Assembly: GCF_003352045.1 (NCBI RefSeq)
Contig: NZ_CP025815.1
Location: forward strand, 4,030,001-4,094,000
Length of the DNA stretch: 64,000 nt
Direction: 5' to 3'
Source: Sulfitobacter sp. JL08
GTDB lineage: Bacteria > Pseudomonadota > Alphaproteobacteria > Rhodobacterales > Rhodobacteraceae
A program made the position numbers and the translations under genes. Under the pieces are notes generated by a model, which saw only the letters and a list, made by a program, of their open reading frames with translations, did not search any database and was not told where the DNA came from. Shown in pieces: positions 53,323 to 60,686 of the stretch (positions within the stretch are counted from its first letter, which is position 1; the number at the start of each line of letters is the position of its first letter).

Positions 53323-54345
53323 TTAGCCATTTCCGGCCACAAAATTCGGAGTGCTGGCTCGGCGTGCAGCTGAGGGTGTAAGACCGGTCAACTGACGGAA
53401 GGCGCGCCCAAAATGGGAAGGGTCCGAGTAGCCGACCAGTTGAGAAATTTCCGAGACATCGAGATGACTTCCCAACAAAAGTTCGGTGGCCCGATCAACA
53501 CGTGCCTTTTGTGCGAGTTCCCGAAAACTCGTTCCGACCTCATCAAGTCGACGGCGCAGCGACCGTTCTGAATAGTCTAGCTGTCGCGCCACCGTGTCGA
53601 TGGAATTTGTCCCCGAAATGTTGGCTTGAAGGATCGCCCTGACTGATCCAACCAGATTGGTAGGTGCCGGCCCCATTGCATCTCTTACAACATCGCCCAG
53701 TGTTGGTATTTTTTCTGGCTTTTTGCGCAGTGCCTGTTGCCCTGCTTCGTCGTCGAAAAAAACTGCCAACTCGGGTCGGTCAAATGCGACCGGACAGCCA
53801 AAAAACTCTTCATATGGCCCTGTGTGTCTTGGTTTCGGAAAGTTGAATGTAATTTTGCGTCGTAACGCTTGCCCGAAAAAAGGATTGGCGATAGTCAACA
53901 ATACGGAAACGGCCAGCATCGCATAGTGCGGATATACTTCTACATTCCGGAATGCCGAATGGTAGGTGAGCTGCAATATGTCCCGTTCATGTTGCACTGA
54001 CAATCGGTCGAGTGAGGAATGATAGCTCATCATATCGCTTGTTAAGTGCAGCGCATCGCTGAATGTTGGCGTTGAAGTAACGTAGTCGCCAAAGACACCG
54101 TATTGACGAACACTGGCACTTTGACCAAGCACAAATCCCAAGTTTTCGACGCCCGCGTCTCTAGCTGTACGCTCGAAGAAACGGATTTGGGCTAACTGGG
54201 GGATGTAAGCGCGTGTTGTCTCGAACGCGAAGCCCGGAAGGTCTTCCGCTGATAGGGCGGACTTAACGGATCGTTCCCCAATACATTGGACCAGACCTTC
54301 TTGAAGACCAACCATTGTACGTGTTGAGATAAACGGGGTAGACAC
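53323..54345 (-). CDS. AraC family transcriptional regulator (OruR/ArgR-like)
   Basis: A 340-residue AraC-family regulator with the arabinose-binding-like N-terminal domain found in OruR and virulence regulators (FFERTARDAGVENLGFVLGQ, FSDALHLTSDMMSYHSSL) and a C-terminal double helix-turn-helix (SIDTVARQLDYSERSLRRRL, SEISQLVGYSDPSHFGRAFRQLTG). It lies directly upstream of the DUF1254 gene on the same strand with 56 bases between the coding parts, so it probably controls that gene. No ligand can be inferred. Confidence 0.88.
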   Translation of the reverse strand: MSTPFISTRTMVGLQEGLVQCIGERSVKSALSAEDLPGFAFETTRAYIPQLAQIRFFERTARDAGVENLGFVLGQSASVRQYGVFGDYVTSTPTFSDALHLTSDMMSYHSSLDRLSVQHERDILQLTYHSAFRNVEVYPHYAMLAVSVLLTIANPFFGQALRRKITFNFPKPRHTGPYEEFFGCPVAFDRPELAVFFDDEAGQQALRKKPEKIPTLGDVVRDAMGPAPTNLVGSVRAILQANISGTNSIDTVARQLDYSERSLRRRLDEVGTSFRELAQKARVDRATELLLGSHLDVSEISQLVGYSDPSHFGRAFRQLTGLTPSAARRASTPNFVAGNG

Positions 54346-54694
54346 GGTCTGCTTATTCCCTGGCTAGTTGGAGTATATGTCCATCCGACTCAATGGCGTT
54401 CAGGTAGCATAACATATACACTTGAAAGCCCCACGGTGACCACGTCCTCGCTTCTCCAATGTTCGGATGCTGGATGTCTTTACTGGATGCCAAACCTATA
54501 TAGTCGGAGATGATGCTCGTGCAGCGAATGACTGAAAAGTCCCGCATGTGAGACATACGTCGCAACCGCAGCGAACGTCCGGTCCTGGTGAAAGCAGTCG
54601 TTTAGAACCAAAACTTCGAATTTCCGGTTGTGAACGGCTGCTTAACGCGACGAACCGGTCATCAGAGAAAAACAGTCGAATGACTGCATCGAGC
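54346..54694. other. gap with a degraded repeat left of IS30 copy 2
   Basis: These 349 bases hold no gene I accept. On the minus strand there is a readable stretch from about 54690 down to 54500 (AVIRLFFSDDRFVAL, then RCGCDVCLTCGTFQ), whose first part is matched by AVIRLFFSDDRFLAL at the left flank of IS copy 1. I take this as a dispersed intergenic repeat that happens to be open rather than a gene. It ends in the IS target GACTGCATCGAGC. Confidence 0.5.
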
Positions 54695-55921
54695 GGCGGT
54701 TTCAACGGGTCGACGCAACACTTTAATCTTTGACCAAAGATGGAGTGAGCATAATGAAGTATCGTCGCCGGATATTTTTCACAGATAAACAGAAGTCAGA
54801 GATATGGGATCGATGGCAACGCGGCGAGTCGATGAGTTCGATCGGACGTTTGTTTGAACGCGAGTCATCGTCGATCTATCCGCTGCTTGCGCGCACTGGC
54901 GGCATTCGCCCGCCGGACCGTGTGAGGTCTCGGCTCGCTCTGACGCTTTCCGACCGCGAAGAGATATCCAGAGGCTTGCGAGCGCAGGTCTCGCTGCGTT
55001 CAATTGCTCAAACATTGAAGCGACCGGCATCCACAATCAGTCGCGAGGTCAGGCGCAATGGCGGCGCCAAACTTTATCGAGCAGCGGTGTCTGATGCAGC
55101 TGCTTGGGACCGCGCCCATCGCCCAAAGCTCTGCAAGTTGGCGGGCAATGACTATCTGTGCCGCGCAATATCGGCCAAGCTGACGCGCAAATGGTCTCCA
55201 CAACAAATCGCAGGCTGGTTGATGCGTGAACATCCCGATGAAGACAACAAGCGGGTCTCCCATGAGACGATCTACCGAAGCCTTTTTATCCAGACAAGAG
55301 GCGTACTTAAGAAAGAATTATTGGCGCATCTGCGGGCGACACGATCCATACGCCGATCCCGCCATGCCACCTTGAAGCGCAGCGGCCTGGGTAAGTTCAA
55401 CGACGCAATATCGATCCGTGACAGACCTGCGGACGTTGAGGATCGAGCAGTGCCGGGCCATTGGGAAGGAGACTTGATTGCAGGGTCTGGCAACAGCTTC
55501 ATCGCGACATTGGTCGAACGTCACACCCGCTTTGTGATGCTGGCCAAGGTGAGCAACAAGGACAGCCACAGTGTCATTCAGGCATTGATCAAACAGTCTC
55601 GCAAGTTGCCAAAAGAGCTGTACCGCTCGCTGACCTGGGACCGCGGAACGGAGATGGCTGGACACAAGGCCTTCACCCTGGCCACGGATATTGACGTCTT
55701 TCTGTGCGAGCCACATTCGCCATGGCAACGCGGCACAAACGAAAATACCAACCGTCTGCTGCGACAGTACTTCCCAAAGGGCACAGATTTGTCGATACAT
55801 AGTCAGGCGAAGCTCAGCGCCGTCGCCAGACAACTCAACGAACGACCTCGAAAGACGCTCAACTACGAAACACCAGCCGAGCGTTTCAATGCATGTGTTG
55901 CGTCGACCCGTTGAAACCGCC
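54695..55921 (+). mobile_element. IS30 family insertion sequence, copy 2
   Basis: A 1,227-bp element with the same 26-bp terminal inverted repeats as copy 1, in opposite orientation. The bases on both sides allow a 2-bp GC duplication, in line with the 2-3 bp of IS30 elements. With copy 1 it frames a 2.7-kb segment carrying the DUF1254 and AraC genes, the layout of a possible composite transposon or an invertible segment. Confidence 0.93.
54754..55914 (+). CDS. IS30 family transposase (copy 2)
   Basis: A 386-residue DDE transposase identical to the copy 1 protein except for Glu in LVERH (codon 55516-55518). The start at 54754 follows GGAG. The helix-turn-helix, GHWEGDL, TWDRGTE and NENTNRLL motifs are intact, so it is presumably functional. 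It would cut and join the 26-bp ends of both copies. Confidence 0.95.
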   Translation: MKYRRRIFFTDKQKSEIWDRWQRGESMSSIGRLFERESSSIYPLLARTGGIRPPDRVRSRLALTLSDREEISRGLRAQVSLRSIAQTLKRPASTISREVRRNGGAKLYRAAVSDAAAWDRAHRPKLCKLAGNDYLCRAISAKLTRKWSPQQIAGWLMREHPDEDNKRVSHETIYRSLFIQTRGVLKKELLAHLRATRSIRRSRHATLKRSGLGKFNDAISIRDRPADVEDRAVPGHWEGDLIAGSGNSFIATLVERHTRFVMLAKVSNKDSHSVIQALIKQSRKLPKELYRSLTWDRGTEMAGHKAFTLATDIDVFLCEPHSPWQRGTNENTNRLLRQYFPKGTDLSIHSQAKLSAVARQLNERPRKTLNYETPAERFNACVASTR

Positions 55922-55959
55922 GCCCGGAGCAGTCGTTTGCTCGTTAGGCTCAAGCGCGT

Positions 55960-56847
55960 TCATGCCGACGCTGTAATCACTTCGGCCTTCGAACGGAGCC
56001 ACTTGATAAATGTCAGCACTTCGCGACGTTGTCGCCCGGGCGATGTTTCGATGTGGTAGACCCCAAAGAGCGTTTCAGAAGCCAGTACGACTACGCGTCT
56101 GGCCGAGATATCCTCGGAAAAAAATGCGCGAGCGGTGTAGGTGATGCCATCGCCGCGTCGGACGGCGGGCATGATAAGATTACCCGGCATATGGTTAATC
56201 GCTAAAGGCCGCTTTGGGAAGATGCCATGAAAGGTGAACCATTCTGCCGCCTCGTTCGTCCCCAGCTCTTGCAGCCATGGCAGTTCCGCAAGGGATTTGT
56301 AGTCTGAAAGATCGCGCGCCTCGACCAGTGAGGGCGCACCGATGACAACCATGTCTGTCCGGAGTACTGCCTCAACATCCGATTTAGCGCGTCGTAGATC
56401 ACGATACCTTATTGCGACGTCAATCCCACCGGGGTGGAGTTCAACGATCTGTGACGTCGGATTGAGCATCAGAGTGATTTCCGGATTCGCCCGCTGAAAT
56501 TCACTGACCCTCGGCATGAACCACTCGACGGCAAAGGCAGGTGGCATCGTCACTTGCACCGGTCGGAGTGCAGCTTCTTCATTCATTCGCTCCACGCCGC
56601 GGCTGATAATATCGAAACCTGCATCCAGGTCCCGAGCCAATCGGACCCCTGAATGCGTCAGTTCAATGCTGCGGCCGACCCGGTCGACCAATACAATGCC
56701 CAACCGGCTTTCCAGCGCTTTGACCTGCTGGCTCACAGCGGCCTGCGTGACGTTCAGGTTTTCTGCGGCACCTGCATAGCTGCCTGCATCTGCAACGGCT
56801 GCGAAGGCGCGCAGGCTGTTCAACGACGGGAGTTTCGACCAGTCCAT
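55960..56847 (-). CDS. LysR family transcriptional regulator (GcvA-like)
   Basis: A 295-residue LysR-type regulator. The N-terminal winged helix (LPSLNSLRAFAAVADAGSYAGAAENLNVTQAAVSQQVKALE-like sequence, residues 6-47) is of the GcvA/AmpR subgroup, followed by the effector-binding domain. It is divergent from the GFA3 gene with about 100 bases between the starts, the usual position for a regulator of that gene. Its 3' end lies 39 bases from IS copy 2. The effector is unknown. Confidence 0.9.
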   Translation of the reverse strand: MDWSKLPSLNSLRAFAAVADAGSYAGAAENLNVTQAAVSQQVKALESRLGIVLVDRVGRSIELTHSGVRLARDLDAGFDIISRGVERMNEEAALRPVQVTMPPAFAVEWFMPRVSEFQRANPEITLMLNPTSQIVELHPGGIDVAIRYRDLRRAKSDVEAVLRTDMVVIGAPSLVEARDLSDYKSLAELPWLQELGTNEAAEWFTFHGIFPKRPLAINHMPGNLIMPAVRRGDGITYTARAFFSEDISARRVVVLASETLFGVYHIETSPGRQRREVLTFIKWLRSKAEVITASA

Positions 56848-56950
56848 ATAATAGTTTTTCTAAAGTTATGTTAATATTAATGAGTCGCATGAAGTCAAAA
56901 AATTAGCAACATTACCGTTATCGCGGCGGTCCGACTTGGAGGGTTGGAAG

Positions 56951-57361
56951 ATGGAAAAGCTAAAAGGTGGATGCTATTGTCGCACCGTAAGATACGAGAT
57001 TACCGGTCGGCCAGAATGGTCGGCGCATTGTCATTGCCGGTCCTGCCAGTTGGCGCTTGGCGGCGCGTTCGTGACTTGGGCAAAGGTGGCTGCGCGGAAC
57101 TTCGAAGTCACCAGTGGCACCATCAAAACGATCGAGAAGACCCCCGGTGTGTGCCGAGGCTTTTGTGGTGATTGCGGGACCACGCTGACCTATGCCGCAG
57201 AGGGTGAGGTCGACGGTCAGGATTGGAGTTCTGACGCTTGGTTTGCCGCCGCCACCCTTGATGACCCATCGGTGGCTGAACCGAAGTCGCACGTCTTTGT
57301 CTCGCACCAGCAGCCGTGGATCAAGCTCGCTGACGGGTTGCCGACCTTCGAAAAGTTTTGA
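56951..57361 (+). CDS. GFA (CENP-V/GFA) family zinc protein, third copy
   Basis: A 136-residue GFA-family protein with zinc ligands at CYCR near residue 8, CHCRSC near 27 and CGDCG near 75. It differs clearly from the two GFA proteins in the glutamate synthase unit (CHCRSCQLALGG instead of CHCDMCRRW), so it is a separate subfamily. It is divergent from the LysR gene and followed after 25 bases by a small DUF1059-like gene, probably in one transcript. Function unknown. Confidence 0.88.
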   Translation: MEKLKGGCYCRTVRYEITGRPEWSAHCHCRSCQLALGGAFVTWAKVAARNFEVTSGTIKTIEKTPGVCRGFCGDCGTTLTYAAEGEVDGQDWSSDAWFAAATLDDPSVAEPKSHVFVSHQQPWIKLADGLPTFEKF

Positions 57362-57386
57362 TGCAATTAACCAAGAAAGGGAGGTC

Positions 57387-57581
57387 ATGAGCGAAGCCTA
57401 CACATACGCGTGCCGCGATTGCGAGGGCATGGAAACCTGCCCCGGCGAAGTCACCGCTGGTTCAAAAGATGAAGTCTGGAAGCTGATGGAACTTCACGCC
57501 GTCATTGCACATAATGAAGACCCTAGTTCATGGGACGAGGAAACGCGTGCGTATCTGAGCACGTTAATTAGGGCCAAATGA
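57387..57581 (+). CDS. small DUF1059-like protein
   Basis: A 64-residue protein (MSEAYTYACRDCEGMETCPG..) with AAAGGGAGG upstream of its ATG. It resembles DUF1059 peptides in length and in the pattern CxxC, LMELHAVIAHNED, then a short acidic tail. The four cysteines could bind a metal. Its stop overlaps, as ATGA, a short reading frame of 36 codons that begins at 57578 and may be the head of a lost gene. Confidence 0.65.
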   Translation: MSEAYTYACRDCEGMETCPGEVTAGSKDEVWKLMELHAVIAHNEDPSSWDEETRAYLSTLIRAK

Positions 57582-57927
57582 TAACGGACCTGGCTGGAGA
57601 GGCCTTTGTGGCGGGTGCGCTGGTTTTGCCAAGCCTGCCCGAAGATCACAGTCCCCCAATCAGGACCCCAAACTGTGGCACCAATTGATCTGACCTACGG
57701 TCTGTTGGATGAAAATGCGTGCTTTGGCGCGAAAGAAAGGCGGACTCCATGTTAGACCCGGCAGCAGCGCCGACTTAGTCAGCAGAGCGGAACTATGGCG
57801 GGATTTGACTGAGTGGTTGCTAGGAGCGGGGAGCGGACAAACTGGCAAAGTTATGATAGGGTTATATTTTAAGAGACTTCTCCGCCTGTAGGCTAGTGAG
57901 AAGGATGCAGGCTGAGGAGTCAGGCCG
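57582..57927. other. gap with a possible truncated gene
   Basis: The frame beginning ATG 57578 overlaps the DUF1059-like stop, encodes MITDLAGEAFVAGALVLPSL and ends at about 57688; it looks like the truncated head of a coupled gene. The remaining 240 bases contain no accepted gene. A GGATG..TGAGGAG segment before 57928 provides the ribosome site of the next gene. Confidence 0.4.
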
Positions 57928-59316
57928 ATGCCAGAAATAACACGATACACCGGCGGCACGATTGACCTGAGTGCACTTCACATCAAAGAACTCAGGGATG
58001 GGCTGGAGGGCGAAATCTTATTGCCAGACGATCTCGGCTACGACCAGGCCCGCACCGTTTGGAACGCTGCGATTGATAAGCGCCCCGCACTCATTGCACG
58101 ATGCGCGAATGCGGCAGATGTCGTCGAGATTGTTCGATTTGCTCGCCAACATGAAATTCTGATCTCGGTAAGGTGTGGGGGGCACAATATCGCGGGCAAA
58201 TCGGTCGCCGAAAACGGTTTAATGATTGATCTGACACCCATTTGCCAAGTTCAGGTAGATCCCTTGAAGAAAACCGCTGCTGTTGGCGGGGGGGCGGCGC
58301 TCGGAGATCTCGACCGTGCAACTCAAAAATATGGTCTCGCGACTACGGCAGGTGTTGTGACGCATACAGGGGTTGGCGGCTTGACCCTTGGCGGCGGTGT
58401 TGGCCGGCTTGCCAGAAAGTTCGGTCTTGCTTGCGACAATCTGATCTCCGTTGATCTGGTGACGGCCGAAGGTGAGCAGGTAACAGCCAGCCTCGAGAAC
58501 CACCCTGATCTGTTTTGGGCTTTGCGCGGTGGTGGTGGAAATTTCGGCATCGCGACATCGTTCAGGTTCCGCCTGCATGATATCGGAAATGAGGTTTTGT
58601 TCGCGACCGCCACGCATCGCCTCGACAAAGCCAAAGAGGCTCTCAGGTATTTCATGGAGTTTGCGACTTCAGCGCCAAGAGAAGTCACATCGCAGGCGGC
58701 TTTCGCGAAGATGGATGACGGAACTGCCGTCGTAATTCTGGGTTCCGTTCACATCGCTCCGCTAGACGCGGCCGAGGCCACCTTGGCGCCACTGATAAAC
58801 TTCGGGTCACCGATCGCGACACGATTGGAGACCAGACCCTATGTCGACGTCCAGTCGGATGCCGATGTGCGGTTTCCTTATGGTCAGAGATATTATTGGA
58901 AAACTCATCTAATCGACAAACTACCGGAGGATGGCATCGATGCTTTAATCGCTAGCTACCAAGCCGTTCCCGATAACAGATCGATGATTATCCTGCAGCA
59001 GTTTGGTGGCGCGGTCCGGGATGTCCGGCCGCAGGACACTGCTTTTGCCAACAGGGATGCTGAGTTCGATTTTATTCCCGCGGCAATCTGGCACGAAGGC
59101 GAAGAGCCTGGACCATCGGTCGCCTGGGTGCGCGACACCTGGGAAGCCATGACGCCGTACTCCTGCGGCGTTTACATGAATGGGCTGGGTGACGGTGACG
59201 ATGAGCGCCTCAGTGATGCCGTGGGCGCAAATGAGGCCCGTTTGCGTAGAGTCAAAGCCCGCTATGACCCAACCAATTTCTTCCGTTTGAATACTAACAT
59301 TGTTCCAGCAGATTAG
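57928..59316 (+). CDS. FAD-linked oxidoreductase (6-hydroxynicotine oxidase/BBE type)
   Basis: A 462-residue flavoenzyme of the PCMH/VAO type. The FAD domain has SVRCGGHNIAGKSV near residue 88, where the His is the expected covalent FAD anchor, then GVGGLTLGGGVGRLARKFGL near 148 and LRGGGGNFGIATSF near 192. A C-terminal berberine-bridge-enzyme motif (YDPTNFFRLNTNI) follows. The second, cysteinyl anchor of bicovalent members is not obvious. Related enzymes oxidise amines, sugars or alkaloids; the substrate here is unknown. It lies in the accessory region. Confidence 0.9.
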   Translation: MPEITRYTGGTIDLSALHIKELRDGLEGEILLPDDLGYDQARTVWNAAIDKRPALIARCANAADVVEIVRFARQHEILISVRCGGHNIAGKSVAENGLMIDLTPICQVQVDPLKKTAAVGGGAALGDLDRATQKYGLATTAGVVTHTGVGGLTLGGGVGRLARKFGLACDNLISVDLVTAEGEQVTASLENHPDLFWALRGGGGNFGIATSFRFRLHDIGNEVLFATATHRLDKAKEALRYFMEFATSAPREVTSQAAFAKMDDGTAVVILGSVHIAPLDAAEATLAPLINFGSPIATRLETRPYVDVQSDADVRFPYGQRYYWKTHLIDKLPEDGIDALIASYQAVPDNRSMIILQQFGGAVRDVRPQDTAFANRDAEFDFIPAAIWHEGEEPGPSVAWVRDTWEAMTPYSCGVYMNGLGDGDDERLSDAVGANEARLRRVKARYDPTNFFRLNTNIVPAD

Positions 59317-59442
59317 GATTCAACTCTCAAATCAAGCGGTAGTTGGTAGTGACTTCGAAGTCTTGCAAAGCAGTCTTTGAAATCGACTGCCTCGAACGAC
59401 CACCGCGAACCCCACACGGACTGCGAAAACCTTGCTAGCGGG

Positions 59443-60297
59443 CTATGACAAATCCAAGTTTCTGGCGCTAAAAAAGTTCAGGTTGGCTGGAATGCGAATG
59501 CCTTTCTCGCCCTCAAAGTCTCGAAACTTAGATATTACGTAGCGGGTTATCTCGTCGATGTCTTGGGCGGTTCCGTTGTACTTTTTTAAAATTCTCGCGG
59601 CCGGACCGATGTTCGAAGCCAACGCAGCGACCCGATCAACTGGGCCAGGATGGGTTAAGTGCGCCCGGATCGTTTCGCCGATCACATTTTGAAACCCTGC
59701 GTCTTTTAAGATTCCTACGACACGATCTGCGTTCTGAAATCCAAGTGGCCCGGGTGCGTTGGGATCGGATTGATCCAACGACCCAAGTTGTTCGGTAGCC
59801 CCGTCTTTGGGCACCTCAAACCAAGGGTTCCCTTTGACCTTCGCCCAAGCAGCTAGAACCAAACGTCCATTTGGCCTCATTTGCTGTCGAATGTTACCGA
59901 AAGCTGATACCGGATCGGCAAAGAACATTGAGCCAAATCTTGAAATCACGAGATCGAAGGGCGCTCCCGGGATTTGGTCGGTTTGTGCGTCAGCCAAGTA
60001 GTATCGCGTCTCGGCGGTTGCCCCGTCAGACTGGCTCTGTGCATGCCGTAGTAACGGAGGCGAGATATCGACCGCGCAGATTTTTCCTCCCGGAATGACA
60101 TGCGACGCAAAAGTCCTCGTCGTAGCGCCTGTTCCGCAGCCAATGTCCAGAACACTTTCGCCCGGTTGCGGAGCCGACCATGCAATCAACGCCTCGTCGA
60201 CGGCGCTAAACGCTAGATCGAGCTCGGTCTCAAATGCGATCCATTTTAATCCGCTCTCGGAGCTCCAATAGTCAGCTTGGGCCTGATTGTCTTGCAT
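59443..60297 (-). CDS. class I SAM-dependent methyltransferase
   Basis: A 284-residue methyltransferase. Motif I is VLDIGCGTGATTRTFA near residue 50, with AVDISPPLL as the post-I acidic region and FDLVISRFGSMFF as motif II. The ATG at 60297 begins MQDNQAQADYW; a longer frame to 60390 reaches into the divergent promoter region and is less likely. The sequence resembles small-molecule methyltransferases. It converges on the FAD oxidoreductase gene and could modify related compounds, but this is a guess. Confidence 0.85.
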   Translation of the reverse strand: MQDNQAQADYWSSESGLKWIAFETELDLAFSAVDEALIAWSAPQPGESVLDIGCGTGATTRTFASHVIPGGKICAVDISPPLLRHAQSQSDGATAETRYYLADAQTDQIPGAPFDLVISRFGSMFFADPVSAFGNIRQQMRPNGRLVLAAWAKVKGNPWFEVPKDGATEQLGSLDQSDPNAPGPLGFQNADRVVGILKDAGFQNVIGETIRAHLTHPGPVDRVAALASNIGPAARILKKYNGTAQDIDEITRYVISKFRDFEGEKGIRIPANLNFFSARNLDLS

Positions 60298-60686
60298 CCT
60301 GAGGCACCCGCCTCTCAATTTATAGCGTGTATCAGTAAAGTGAAATTTGACGGAAAACGCAACGGCGGCTTCGCCCCGCGTTGCAGTCATTAATGGACGA
60401 CTTAGCGAACGGCAGTTCAGAGCCCAAACCGGTCAGATTGAAATCGCATCCTTCGCTAGTGCAGCAAACCGACCGCACTGACCGATCTGATCAACGCGCG
60501 GCAACGCAGCCAAGACCGGGTGTCAGGAGCTCTAACTGAACCAAAACTTTAGTTACTTCATAGACACGGCTTTCCAAAAAACTTCTGCCGACAGACAATT
60601 TAGTCTTAACTTTTTTGGGTTTTATTGGCTTTAAAGTTCAAAAAGTTCAAAACTCCCTTAAAGCTATCGAGCGGGTTGATACGGTT
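60298..60686. other. divergent intergenic stretch before the outer-membrane gene
   Basis: These 389 bases separate two divergent genes and must hold both promoters. The last 130 bases are AT-rich (TTAGTCTTAACTTTTTTGGG near 60600) compared with the GC-rich left part. An imperfect repeat GCAACG / CGTTGC lies near 60360-60385. I see no protein gene in it. Confidence 0.4.

Noticed and set aside
54353-54565. Minus-strand frame of 70 codons right of the AraC gene
   Set aside because: No ribosome site or family match, and it overlaps the repeat-derived stretch.
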